Source: Cinclus cinclus
Lineage: Eukaryota > Chordata > Aves > Passeriformes > Cinclidae
Reading direction: 5' to 3'
DNA length: 64,000 nt
NCBI RefSeq assembly: GCF_963662255.1
Contig: NC_085049.1
Location: 21,980,142-22,044,141 of the forward strand
The position numbers and the translations under genes are program-made. Each line of letters opens with the position of its first letter. Within the stretch, counting starts at the first letter, position 1. The notes below the pieces were generated by a model. That model did no database searches. It saw nothing but the letters and a program-made list of their open reading frames with translations, and was not told the origin of the DNA. Shown here piece after piece: positions 46,481 through 58,851 of the stretch.

Positions 46481-49400
46481 TAAATTTATGTTGAGCACAA
46501 GATCATAGCAGGCAAAATAGTTTTGATATCTGACAACAGACTACTGAGTGAGTGTAGTTTGTTAACTGACTAGGTAGGGTTACAGTCCATGGACAGGAAA
46601 AATACATTATAACTTCATCTTAGACTCAGAGGATGGCAGCTGGCAGGGATGTTGAGGTGAGCAGCATTGCTTTCTCCTTGGATACCCACCTGCGCAAAGC
46701 AGAGCTGACCCTGATGCTTCTCCTCACTGGCAGCTCTCTCCAGGGTTGTAGTTACACAACATGTCACAAGGAGAAGAAAAACAAAGTCTTTTTATATCTC
46801 CTCACCCATCTGTACTTCCTCTTTCTGAACCAGTACTGCAAACAAAATTATCAGAAACATCATGTTGGCAGTACTTTTAGTAAACAGCAAGAGACTCGTG
46901 AACTTGTTCCTCCTTGTCCTTGTCCCCTGTACAGACAAGAGACTGGAGAGTTTTCAGGGCAGAATCTTTCCAGGTTCTCCTATTTCTGCCTTCCAGGCAA
47001 AACAGCTGGACTGTAACAGCAGGCCTAGAGTTGACTGGAGGGGCAAGTGTTTTCAGTTTTGAAGAATAGCTCCCCCCTTGAATGGTAATGCCAGGTTAGT
47101 ATTCCCACAGCTCTGGGGATTGCCTTGCTGTTGGATCATGAATGGCTCTGTACACAATAGCTGGCACAGTAAGATGATAGAAATGCACAGGAAAATAGAG
47201 AAAAAGAAAATATAAAATATGTTTATTAATTAGGAATGTTCCCAAGGATTTCCATATTGTCCTAAAATAGGCACACACATTCCTAAGGACAGTGAAAATG
47301 TGGGTGGCAAGATCCTCCTGCTACTGTTTGGGGAGAAATGGGGAGAGACATGGAAAATAAACTGGAAAAGATATTTTCATTTTTCATTCCCTGGCTTGGC
47401 TGAAGCAAGGCAACCACTATTGACTTTAAACCTGCCCTGTTCCAAGAGTATTTCTGCCAAGAGCTGTGTCCTAAGAGTGGTTTGCACTTTGCCACTGGTG
47501 TGACCCTCAGCTCCATAGAAGGGAGGAGTTGACTGGGCCAATTCCTGTCTAGTGCTGCAGGATACAGACTGCACTGCACTCTGTAACCTCTCTCCTCTGT
47601 TTCATAAAATTCCTTTTTTTCACACTTTGAGCTGTCACTTCCACATCACCTCTGGTTTAAAATGGCACCTGTGCACCCAGTCATAAAGTTCCTGATGTGG
47701 AGAGTGGCTGCTTGCCCCTACCTCACCTTTATAATGGAAAATTTTATCTTCATTTTCCTCCTAGTATTTTTCTTCCTGTTCCTCACAGTTTGGATTGACC
47801 TACTACCTGGGACAACTTCTGCAAGGTTCTGCTTCTTCTTTAATGCTAAAACTTTTGCTTTCTATAAAGACATGTAGGCCTTGGGCTGGAGGAATTTATT
47901 CAGAAGGGTTGAAGGAGAACCTTGGCTTGCAGCTCCTTCTAATCTACTGTCCTCCATCCATCTCTCTTTGAAGCCAAAATTCCTTGATTTTAATGTGAGT
48001 CAGGCTGCTGCTTAAAAAGCCCCATTATTTCCTCTCCCTTTTGCTCACAATTTTTATGGTGCATCTTCCTGTATTCCACCTGAGAGATTCCATGTGTCTG
48101 CATGGAATCTGTTGGTTTTATTTTACAGAGGTAGTAGGCATTCATAAATAATGGACATAGTCTGGGCTAAGCTAATTTTCTGTTGTTTGCTCTAATTTTT
48201 GTGTTTTGTGTCCCCTTGTTGAATCGTTTTGAATAAAGCAAATGAAAAAGTAATTACTGAGCATTTCCCCACATTTCCCAAGCTTCCTTTTTGAGTCATT
48301 GTTTTTGTGCCCTCCCTGGGAACTTAGTCCTGAGCTCTTCTGCTTCCTTGCTGACATGGTCTGAAATATTTTGAAATCTGCAGGATAATTTAACCAACAC
48401 ATGTTTCTACCCTGGCCTTGCATTTGGTATCACAATAACTTTAAAAAGGTGCTACTGCTTTTTGCCACTGCCTTTGTTTTTTTTACCTAACTCTGTAGTA
48501 CATCAATAAACTGATTTTTCTAGCTTACATTTCCCCACTAAATCACTTTAAAGACTTCAGGAATATGGGGGGGTGGATTGATGGGAGTAATTTAATTTAA
48601 AACAGATTTGTGTTCTGTTTGGCTTTTATCAGATTCACTTTGAAATTATACAGATGAAATATCTTACAATATGTGGGTTTTCTTTCATTAGTCATCTTTT
48701 ACATTTACAGAAAAATTGATCTTGTACCAAGCAGTTCATATTTATGTGCACTGTAAAATCAACTGAGTAGTTGATCTACACACAAATAAAGCATGTGCCT
48801 GTGACACAAGTTAAAAACACCCCCAAATACTTCATGTCCTGTCTTACCATCTCATCTTGGCATGCCTAGCAATGAAAAGTCTTTTTAAACTTATTGGATT
48901 TGCCACGTGTCTGGTAATTCTAATTTCTCTATACAAGCCTGGCTATCTAAATGTGGCCAGAGACCCCCAGCCTCACCACTCCAGAGCAGGGAAAGGAAAA
49001 ACAGCTCCCTCTTTCCAATGGAGGCACTGTCCTGGGGCTGTGTGTGTGCTTAAGGATACAGCAGCAGCTGAGTGGTGCTGAGCAGAGGTTGTAGGACACT
49101 ACCACGACCTGGTCAGCCTGATTTTTGTGTATTTTCCATTTGACTCAAAGAGACAACAAGAGGTGCATGTGGCAAGAAAAATTACTAGTGCATAATAAGA
49201 ATCATTTAAGTAAACTGGTGGCTCGAGTAGGCAGAGTAATAGGATAAGAGTGGAAATGTAAAGTTTGTAGCCATGGCCATTTGTTTCTGAGAGCATCTGT
49301 CAGAGAGGAAAGTCCAGGAGCAGGCAGTTGTCTTTACAGGTTTTGGTCAGAAGTGGCTCTGGTCAGAAGCAGTTCATTCTGGCCGGGTTGTGAGGAGCAG

Positions 49401-49679
49401 GGATGTGAGTGTCAGGTAAGGGGGAGTGTGAGCCCGAGGCTCTGTCTGTGCTCGACTATTCATCCCCACTGCAACTCCTGGGTTGGGCATGTTGCCTCCT
49501 TGCCTCTGGCTAGGTTCCTAGATGAAAGCCAGCCCTTGAGGCTGCAGCTCTCTGTGCTCTGTGGCCAGAAGGAGAGGGAGCAGTGCAGGAGCCCTGGGCT
49601 CCTAACAGCGGCATAGGAATGAGCTGAAGAGCAGCTCAGTGGGAACGGACAGCGTGGATACATTATTAGTGTCACTGTA
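46481..49679. other. Unique noncoding DNA, AT-rich 3'UTR-like stretch
   Basis: 47,880-48,860 is AT-rich, with AATAAA hexamers at about 48,232 and 48,785 (the second followed by a GTG-rich stretch), as in a 3' untranslated region or an intron. There is no coding frame to attach it to: the longest are 127 codons (46,633-47,016, +) and 111 codons (49,281-49,616, +), neither with a domain. Confidence 0.45.
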
Positions 49680-50245
49680 CATAAACACAGAGTGATACAT
49701 ATGGGAAAAAGCCTCCCATGGAAAACAAAGAGCTAAGTGCTCACCACTGCCACGGAGGAATGGTCGTGGGCTGTAATACAGGAGCAGGGGTCAAAGACCT
49801 TGGCCCATTTTAGAAATGAAATCTTGTCAGAAAGCAGAAATGTTCACCCTGCCCCTGTACAAATCTGTGCTATGCCCACATTCATGAGCAGTTTTTCTCC
49901 TCTCAGCTTGGAAAAGGCATGTGGAAGTGGAAAACATTCAGAGAAGGATGACAAATGTGGTCCAAAGTATGGGATGGCTTGCCATTATGCAAGCATTAAT
50001 TGAGCTTGTTCTTTGAGCCTTCCCTATTTCTTCAGCTTGGAGAGGATTGACTGAAGATATCTATGATAAATTCCAATAAAATCATTAATGTCTTGGTGGC
50101 GGTGATTGACCACTGTCTCTTGCAGAACAAAGCAAAGAGCTGCCAAGGTGACAGGTCAGAATAAACAAGGGTGAGCAGTTTTTTCCATCAGGTGTATGAT
50201 CCCAGTTCCCAAAGGTACACCTTTCCAGTGGAATTCCCTGTAATA
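49680..50245 (+). mobile_element. Ancient degraded CR1/L3-type LINE, 3' coding part
   Basis: Ordered, diverged matches to the end of CR1 ORF2 in + orientation: AGTGATACATATGGGAAAAA; a GGTCAAAGACCTTGG block; GAAATGTTCACCCTGCCCCT followed by GTACAAATCTGTGC; CCTCTCAGCTTGGAAAAGGC; CATTCAGAGAAGGATGACAA; TTCAGCTTGGAGAGGATTGA; GATTGACCACTGTCTCTTGC; and AGTGGAATTCCCTG. The arrangement fits the older CR1/L3 lineage (tail of the reverse transcriptase through the conserved C-terminal region) better than the young avian CR1s elsewhere in the window. There are many indels and no continuous frame, so it is a molecular fossil. Confidence 0.7.
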
Positions 50246-52239
50246 ATCACCCTAATTAATCTGAGATGCTGTTTTTTTGTTTATAAACAACAAAACCAAC
50301 AAAAAAACCAACAGCATAGTGTAAAATATGGCATGGAAGGTGATCTCTTAGGTCCAAGTGGCTCATCTTCCCTTAGAAAACCTTTCTGCTATTCCACTTA
50401 TAGTCAACAAACATATTTGGTTAATTTGCATGAATTCAGACCCAAATGAGTTTAGACTCATCATTTTCAAAGTATCATTTTCATCTGTTTTTCCTGGCAT
50501 ATCTTATTGGGAAGCAGGAGAATCTAGTTGTCTTGTAGCAACAGCCTGGTTCCCTCTGCAAATCTTTCTGATGCTCCTTACTTAGATACCCCAGACTCCT
50601 AAAGGTAGAGGTGAAAATGGTCCAGTAGTTGAGCCTTCCTGCGGTGGGATGTCCAAAAAACAGCTGCAGCGGTTCTACAACTACACCAATGACTGCCCCA
50701 GCTCCTGCCTACTATCAGCAATTCTTATTTGCATTTTAAAGCTTTCTGAAGGCAGTGTTAAGCCCACGCATCCTTCTAACACAATAAGTCTACTTTGCTA
50801 TAGTGGAAAGCTGGGAATATGCACAATTGTTTCTCTTGAGACAGTATTAAAGGCTTTTATTCTGGGCGCAAGTGTGGATCCACTGTATGGCCTTGTCACA
50901 AATTAGGAGCAGAAACTGTCTTTTCTTCCCTTGCAGGAAATCTAACCTATGTGAAAGTGCCAAATGCTTACAAGTGGGGAAAGCCTGTAAGCTTGGTCCA
51001 ACACTCTTAACCCCTGGCAAAGCTTTAATTTTGTAATGTGACTTGAAGATACATTACTCTAACAGGGGGTATGAAGGTAAATTAAAGCATGGGTGTTAAT
51101 TTGGAGTGGGTGTGACTCCTTTGAAATGGATAAAACTGCTCTTCCTTTCACTGAGTCTAGATTTGCTGCCTTTCCCCTCCCCATACTTGTGGAAGAGCAG
51201 TTGTCCCACTCAGCTCAGTTGGGAGCCTGGGTGTGTGTCCTCAGTTCTCAGTCCTGTCCTTGCCCCTTCTTTTTACCAAATCAAAAACAAGCCCAGAGGA
51301 ATTTAACCCTCTGTTTTTGTTCTGTTAACAAATACCAACTGCAAACCTGTTTTTCTTGCTTCCTTGATGGAGAGGGAATTACACTACCTGGAGAGAGAAC
51401 TGATGTTTGTGCTTGTGGAGGTCAGGAAGGCTGGCAGGGTTAAACAGGCCTGAGTTTGAAAGCAGTGGAGAAAAAGAGCATGACAGCAAAAATACTAAAA
51501 ATAAAGCCAAAACATGAAAAACAAAGACAGACTTGGGCAAAACCTTTTTATGGGGAGAGTCATATACACATATGGGATAAATTACAGAGAAAGGGCATGG
51601 AAAAAAACCCATCTTAAATGTATATTTAAAAGCAAAAGAGCAAAGGGCGGGGGGAAGAAGAAACACGATGAGAAAGACAGTGTAGGAACCAGCAGGAAAT
51701 GGCAGCAAAAGAGCAAAGGACTGGTGGGGTCAGTAGTGCTCTGCTACCCTGGTTTGTCCAAGGCCTTTGTAGCACCTTTCCTGCTGGATTTAATATGGAT
51801 ACACATGGAAAAGAGAAGCAAAACACCTGATCCCTCCTTGGGGGAATTCCTGTGGATTGCTGGGCAGCGGGGAGAAGTAAGAGGAAGGGAGCACAGTACT
51901 CCTTGCAAAACATTCCCCTTGGCTGCCACCCAAGAATTCCTATGGGAACCCAAGGTGCTTTTGGCATGTGTGGTGCTAAAACAAACCTTATCTATGCCAC
52001 AGAAAATTAGATCTGCACTGATTATCTGCACACACTGACAGGGGCAGCTGCACCCTTGACTGATCTGGTTCATACCTGCTCTGCTCCCCAGCTTTATCCC
52101 TGCTTCCAGCCAGGGCTCATCATGGCTGCAGCAACACTGCTGAACTTAGCTTGTCCTTGTCTACACTTGCAGCTAATTCACATTCTGCCCCGGTTCAGCT
52201 GCTCCTGTTGCTGACACCTGTTGTCAGCAGTCGGTAATT
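50246..52239. other. Unique noncoding DNA; one coding-like patch
   Basis: At 50,649-50,708 a short run from an ATG has coding-like codon choice (MSKKQLQRFYNYTNDCPSSC), but the frame then becomes ordinary, there is no splice support and I know no matching protein. An octamer ATTTGCAT lies at 50,727-50,734. The 174-codon frame 51,514-52,038 has no domain. Confidence 0.4.
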
Positions 52240-52440
52240 TCTTTTTTTAGGACAAGCTTACATTGCCCTGGAGCTCAGAAAAGGCCTTAAATTTGACTTA
52301 ATTCTATTCAGATATAGTTAGCAGTATTTAATTAGCGCAGTCCTAAAGTAAAAGTCAGTCTATTCCTTGGATCGCTGGAGTGTATTCTGGATACTTTCCA
52401 TACTGCTGCAGGAGTCTGACTTTTTTTAAAATTTATTTTT
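52240..52440. other. Candidate conserved noncoding element
   Basis: A non-repetitive AT-rich stretch with homeodomain-like cores (TTTAATTAGCGC, CTTAATTC) and no decay signatures. Assignment as regulatory DNA is inference only; cross-species conservation cannot be seen here. Confidence 0.25.
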
Positions 52441-55400
52441 TAATTTTTTATCTTTAGCCCAAGAAATGTGCTGGGGATTTTCAAGCACTTCCAGAATAGG
52501 GGCCACATCTTAATAGACAGATTCCTTTGCAGATGGCTTCCTGCTCGTTTGCAATTGCAAAACTCCACTGAGGCAATTACCATGATTGCAGACATGGGAA
52601 TGTGACATTAGGAAAACATTTAATGTATTCTCAGCATCTGTTACAGTGCTGCTGCAAATGGAATCCTCGGGGAGATGCCAGCACTATGGGCAAGACTCGT
52701 TTAAATTTGGCTGAAAAAAAGCTCACATCCAGTCTGAACTCGACATGCAGGTACTCTCCAGAGCCCACAAACAGAAACAGGCACATCCAGAGGGTGATTC
52801 ACCTATCCCAGCTGGTGTCCCAGAGAAGAGGGATGACTAGTCATCTGATGGTGTGGGAAAATGAGTAGTTTAGATGAGGAATCCTATTTTATGCAGCTAA
52901 AATGAGGCAACTTGGATCCTGTGCTCTATGATAGCTGTGATTTTCATAGACCACTGGAAACTGCCCCAGAAATGATGAGCCAATGCTATTTCACCTCCAT
53001 GGACTTGTAAGATGACAAACTAGGAGATCTTCTGCTTGCCAGAAGAGTTCAGTTTCCCAGAAAGTGGTACAGGATCTGGGAAGAAGATACTCTGTGGGAA
53101 TAAGGAGAAAGGGGGATGTATCTGCAGTAATGGAGACAAATCCCAGCCTTAAGATTAAAAGCCTGAGCTGTGTTATCGAAGTAGAGAACAATAATCTGGA
53201 ACTATTTCTTCTAACTTTGCTGCTTTTTCATCCATTTTCTCCCTCATGAAGGTGCCTACATCACGTGGCTAGAACATCATGCTACTCGAATCCACTTTTA
53301 AATGGATGTTCAGAGAAAACTATTGAACTGCTTGTCTTAGAGCCCATCAGTTCTCCTCTGGTGAAATATTTTCATTTTGCATGATATAAGTAAATATCAT
53401 AACAAAAGAAATAGAAGAAATTAATAACTTATATATTAATTTTTAAAATACCTGTGTTTCAGGCCCTGAACTTGAAACAACCCCAAAAGACAAGCAGGGA
53501 GCCTGAGGCTGGATGACCTGGCAGATCTTGTTGGTTGGAGTGCAGGTGGGATCTGAAATGGGAGGTGATGGATGAGATTTGTGCTGTGGGAGAGGACACA
53601 GCCATGCTTTGAAGGGATTGATTCCTCGTTTTTGGAAAGGAAGAGTTTGAGTATCTTCATGGCTACATATCTTGAGAGGAAAGGCTGCTGAAATGGCTCA
53701 TCCAGCTGAGATGGGTCTCCCACACAGCCTGGGTACCACAATTTAACGAGGTTTCACTTCCCTCATCCCCTCCTCCTGTGGGTTTTGGGGCTTGTGCAGA
53801 GCTGGGTGTTCCTTGCAGTTCCATGATTTCCAGAAGAGCCTGCAGCAGCCATGGGTGGTGACTAGAGCAGGTCTTGAAAACAGCAGGTCTCAGGCCAGAG
53901 CATCCCACCTCAGCCTTTCCTACTACTCACCTACTTGGAACCTTGCTCAAAGTGCTGCTTCAGTTTCTCACACGTCTACTCACATTGTGTGGGGCAGTAG
54001 GATCCAGTGACCTCACAGCTGGTGAAAATATCTCATTTCCTTTGGGAGACCTCCCTCTGATCTGGCATGGAAATTCCAGCTGGCAGGAACCAGCTGAGGA
54101 CTGGGAATTCCCTCCATGGCTAAGCACCTGGGGCCAAGATTCAGTGCCTACCATCTACTGCCCTGGGGTCCTGCCAACACTGCTGTTGGTGGGGTTGTGC
54201 TGTGAGCCACACCCGGGAGCTACACTGAATATTAAACAAACCACCACTCTGTCCCCCCTTTATTACTAATTTAACCTGAGGCACTTTCCAGGCCTACCTA
54301 AAACCTTGCCCAAGAGGAGCATCCCCTCCACTGAGGGAGAAAGTGAAACCAGGGTGAAAATGTGCAGCTGGAAATACTGATAACAGAAAAAAATGTGATT
54401 TTGAAGAAGGTCTTAAAAGCTTTGTTTTGGTGGGCTTTTTACAAAAGTCTAGGCCTAGATTTTAAGAAGTTAGCCTGAATCTTGGACTAATGTGGTTATT
54501 TCCAAACCAGCTGTTAGGGACAAACACACTGCTTCTTTGAATTGAAAGTACCTTTGAGCCTTTTGAGTATCTCAATCTGTCTGGCAGAGGGAATCCCATC
54601 CCCTACAAACACTGCGATGGGGCACTGCCACAGAAATCACCCAGCTCACCTTCCCTCTTCTCCAACCCTCATTCCCTCTGCTATCACAAACATTAGCATG
54701 GCCCTGTGCTGACACAGGCTGGGGAAGTGGTCCTGTGGTTACTACTGAGTTTAGCATCTTCTTCCTCAGAAAAGGCCACTTTTTTACCTCCTCCCTTTTC
54801 CTCAGTGGTGAAAGTGCAACAGTGTGCAGCAGTGCTGCAAAATCATCTGGATTAATTCCCTTGCACAATCCTTTTATTTTTGTTAATTTCTTTTCTTACA
54901 TTTCAGATTCATTTTAAAGGCCTTGCTTAAAGTGGAGGTAACAATAAGTGGCAAAGGATGGAAACATCTTAATTTGGCTTTGTGACATTGTAGCTGTGGA
55001 GGGGATGGTGCCGCAAACTGTTATGCTTAACCCTGCCTTTCTGGGGCCAGGAACTCAGCTAGGGGTTGCTTTTGGCACCAAAATCCATCCCTCTGGTGTG
55101 TGCCAATCTGCAGGACACACCACACTGCCCACTCCTCCTCCAGGATTTTGGGGAGCTCTGTCAGGCCATGGGACACACGGGCTTGCGACAACTCGCTTAT
55201 GCAACACAGGCTGTATCTGCTTGCTGCTGCCAGATTGTGGAAATCTGCAAATAATTGCAAAGTCTGCCAGTTTAATTGGATTGTGGTGTATTTGCACAGA
55301 TGGGTGAAGTCTTCCAGGCCAATATTTTCCAGAGTGACTTAGCAGTCCCTCAGCTTTAAGGTACTCAATATGTGAGAATATGGAAGCAATGGGTTTTTGC

Positions 55401-55700
55401 AGTATTTTTAAAGAGATGCACCCCCAAAACTGAAGTAATCCAAACCATCAGTCACCCATAAATCCCTTGCTACAGAGACCTTGAGATGGGAGATCTTTCA
55501 CAGTAGCTTGATGTAAGCCAAACTAAATTCATAAATATAATACAAGACATCTCAACACATCATTTCTCCAGCAGAAAAATCCAGTGTGAATGTGTGTGTG
55601 TGCAGTCATTTTTACAGGAAGTATAATGAATAAATGAATATTTGTAAAACAAAAGGAGGAGGAAAAGAAGGACATTTTATTTCATGTGTGAGTCGGCCAT
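52441..55700. other. Unique noncoding DNA, nothing recognised
   Basis: Frames reach 131 codons (53,874-54,269, +) without domains. Overlapping frames on both strands at 55,027-55,340 track local composition. No CR1 was detected. Confidence 0.5.
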
Positions 55701-55728
55701 TTTTGTTGTTGTTATTTTTTTTTTTTTT
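55701..55728. repeat. (TTG)n plus T16 run
   Basis: TTTTTGTTGTTGTTA followed by about 15 T, then AATGAGG. Simple repeat. Confidence 0.8.
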
Positions 55729-55839
55729 AATGAGGTACAAAATGTTACTGTGGAACATTGTCCCTGTGTGCTCTGGCCCTTTTCCAGGCCTAGAGTTCAG
55801 TACTTACTAGGGGAAAGAAAGCCTCTTACCTGACTTTCT

Positions 55840-56340
55840 GAAAGATAGGCTGTTATCGCTTGTTAGAGGTCAGAAAGGAAAAGAATCAAATTACTTATTA
55901 ATTAAATACAAACTCTGCAAAATTGCTCAGAAGTAACTAGCCCGCTGGGCCCAATCTAGAGATGGCCAACATCTGAATGTACAAAAGGAAAACAATTTAT
56001 TAGCATTACCATCAGCTTTTTATACCAAGAATTCACAGGGAGACATGAAAACTGTAGAAGATGCTGCTGTTCTCACCAAGAGATTCCACTAAATCACCCT
56101 TACAAAAATCTGCAATTTGTAAGAAGAAATAAATGGCAATTTTAAAACATCATTAGGAATATTCACTGAGGCAGTAGGACTGATCTAAAATCATTTCAAT
56201 TAAATCAAAACACTTTTTACAAGCAGGAAAATGATGCAGTTACATGATATTGATGCAACTACTTTTCAGAATGTGATCTTGGAGGTCTGCATGACTGTAA
56301 TGAAGTCAAGGTGCCCTAGTGCTAAAGTCACTCTTGAAAC
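55840..56340. other. Candidate conserved noncoding element
   Basis: About 500 bp of non-repetitive, AT-rich sequence dense in TAATTA-, ATTAAAT- and CATCAG-type short motifs (for example TTATTAATTAAATAC and TCATTTCAATTAAATC). It has no simple repeats, CpGs or frames. The texture is that of deeply conserved vertebrate enhancers, but this is an impression and is unproven. Confidence 0.25.
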
Positions 56341-57954
56341 CAGGATTTCAGTAGCTTTGAACCTAACCTATCTGGCTTAGGAAAGTCTTCCCAAACACTT
56401 CTCCAGACTATATGTCCAGAGCTGAAGTCAACTTCTCCCTTGTGTAGCCAAAGTGACCTCAGCTTCTGGTGTGAGCACTTGTCACTGTTCTGCTGTGTCA
56501 ATTAGCTTTTGTCTTAAATTTCATGGTCCTGAACCCATGCTGCTGCCAGAATCCTTGAATCTTTCCTTCTCAGCAGAATGAACTTCTGGCTTCTGTGGGT
56601 AAGGAGGAAGCCTTGAAAGAGCAGAAGAAATTATAAAGAACCCCAATATTTTATTTTTTTGAAAACCCAGCATTATGAAATCCCTGAAGCAACTTTGCAC
56701 CCTCTGAGCCATTAGATCATGCCTTCTCCCTTCCCACCAGGCACCCTAAGAAGACTTCTTGCCAACCATCCTCTAGAGTATTAGAGACAGGTTTTCAAAT
56801 GTGCTTACACACTTGAATTCCTTGGAGGAGCTGGCCTTGACTTCTCAGCAGGCTTAACTTGGCCTGTTGGGTGGCTGACCAGCCCCTTCTGCCTGCTGAG
56901 AGTTGGGGTTTTTGTTTCTAACTCTGGGTCTGAGCAAAGCAACCACAGCAGAGTGAGGCAATCCCAAGGTAGGGTCTAGCATGGTCTCAGAGTTTGCTCT
57001 GAAGACTTGCAAGAAAGGGCTCCCTTCTGGCCTGGGAAGCTCTGGCTGTGCTCAGGTTCTTCAGCCCCCCCTTGAAACAACAGGGTGCTGTAGGCTCAAA
57101 AAGACACCCACAGGACAGATGAGGGCTTAGGTTAATTTTTGGTAGTTTTCATTTGTTTTGAAGGGCAAAGGAGTTCTGAGAGGCTGACCATGGATTGAGA
57201 GTGCTGGAGATCTCGAGGAATAGAATAACTTCTTCAAGGACATTATTAGAGATCCAAGGAACAATTTTTGAGTCAGACCATAGCTTTTGCTGTGTTTGTG
57301 ATTTCTCACCTGTCTTTTGCACAATTGGGATAGGGGGCAACAGAAGAAAAGGAGAATTTCCAGGGTCTCTCATAGTATTAGCTCTTTTGTTGCTGTCATT
57401 CAAGTCAGTTATTAAATATAAACCATGATAATTGCAGAGATAACTTTGTCCTTTGCAAAATTATTGAGTGGAAGTTGTTCTCAAAAAGCCTTTAAAATTA
57501 GAGATAACAAGGTGATAAATCCTCTAAAGTGATGCTTTCAGGTACTCCTCTTTGAATAGATGTCCCAGTTCAGCTGCTGGCAGCCGGAACAAAGGGAGTA
57601 ACCAAGCAGCTTGTGAGAGTCAAAATCACAGCAGATTAGGTCTCTGCTCAGAGAAACTTTGACTCCTTACAAGGGAAACCCAGAACAAGTGCTAGTAAAT
57701 AAAAGGCCTTTCTTTTTCCATCTTTCTCATAAGCCACAAATCGTGGCCATGGTGCATTTTGCAATAGACTGGCTTCAGCGAAATAATGTTTGCTTTTTGA
57801 CTGGCCAGCTTGCTGTACTTTTTTCGGATTGGCTGGTTTAAGTCAGTCACGAACAGGGCCAGGAGCACTGATGCAGCCCATTGGTAACTGGGCTCAGGAG
57901 GATCTTGCCCTGGCAGGACCATCCTGCTGGGCATGGCTGGAAGGATGGTGGTGG
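56341..57954. other. Unique noncoding DNA, nothing recognised
   Basis: No repeats or frames with domains. The 139- and 142-codon minus frames ending at 57,692 and 57,847 run through the antisense of the CR1 that follows and are not genes. Confidence 0.5.
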
Positions 57955-58261
57955 AGCACTTCTTTTTACAAGGGCATGGAGTGACACCACAAGGGGGAAT
58001 GGCTTCACACTGACAGAGAACAGGTTTAGATTGGGTGTTAGGAAGAAATTGTTCCCTGTGAGGTGGTGAGGCCCTGGCACAGGTTGCCCAGAGAAGCTCT
58101 GGCTGCCCCATCCCTGGCAGTGTCCAAGGCCAGGCTGGATGGGACTCTGAGCAACCTGGGATAGTGGAAGGTGTTGGAAGGTGTCCCTGCCCATGGCAGA
58201 AGGGTGGAAAACTGGATGATTTTTAAGGTCCCTTCCAACCCAAGCCATTCTGTGATTCTCT
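57955..58261 (+). mobile_element. CR1 LINE 3' end, best-preserved copy
   Basis: In + orientation, TTTTTACAAGGGCATGGAGT, GGGGGAATGGCTTCACACTG, GGTTTAGATTGGGTGTTAGG and AAGAAATTGTTCCCTGTGAG, then GTGGTGAGGCCCTGGCACAG, TTGCCCAGAGAAGCTCTGGC, CCATCCCTGGCAGTGTCCAA, GACTCTGAGCAACCTGGG, GTGTCCCTGCCCATGGCAG, and TTTTTAAGGTCCCTTCCAAC with CATTCTGTGATTCTCTG at the end. This covers the end of ORF2 and the complete 3' untranslated region. It is 5'-truncated at about 307 bp, as is typical of CR1. It carries a short internal duplication-like GGTGTTGGAAGGTGTCC. Confidence 0.95.
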
Positions 58262-58732
58262 GAAATGCCTGTCACCTACCTTGTAACAATTTCCCCATTG
58301 CCAGATGCTTGCAGAATCCTCTTCCAATCTTCCTCTGTAATAACATCCCATTACTGTAGGTTAATGCCCTGGATTTTGCATCCTGGAGCTGTACAATTCC
58401 CTTGCTAGGTTGGTTAACACAAACAAGATGTAGTACTGTGCAAACAGAGTGTTTCCAACAGCTAAAATTCTAAACTGTTTAGGAAAAGGGTGAAGGAAGA
58501 AATTGAGGTGCCAAGAGTTGCAGCAATGTACAGAGACATGGCCAAGAGAAGCCAGAACCAGAACTCAGATCCCAAGCCCTGATAGTAATCTGTTACTTAA
58601 TGCCATCATTTTGGTATGTGAGATGGGTCATCTTCCTTAAGGGGTTTAGAAAGTAGCCAGACCAGTTCCTCTGTTTATATAAGGAAGATGTTTGTAGACC
58701 TCTTGATCCTAAGGCAATTAATATAGCCCACT
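58262..58732. other. Unique noncoding DNA, nothing recognised
   Basis: No feature supported. Confidence 0.5.
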
Positions 58733-58851
58733 GGGGAAAGAAAAAAAAGCAAAAAAAAAGAAAATAAAAAGAAAGACAAAAGGAAAAAGAAGGAAAAACA
58801 AGGAAAAGGAAAAAATAAAAGAAAAAAAGAAAAATAAAAGTAAAAAAGAGA
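58733..58851 (+). repeat. A-rich low-complexity tract (GAAA/AAGG-like)
   Basis: Almost all A with scattered G and rare T/C. On the minus strand it gives a Phe-rich nonsense frame. Confidence 0.9.

Noticed and set aside
51514..52038. 174-codon plus frame
   Set aside because: Contains AT-rich and purine-rich noncoding-looking sequence, opposed by minus frames of 109-113 codons; no domain.
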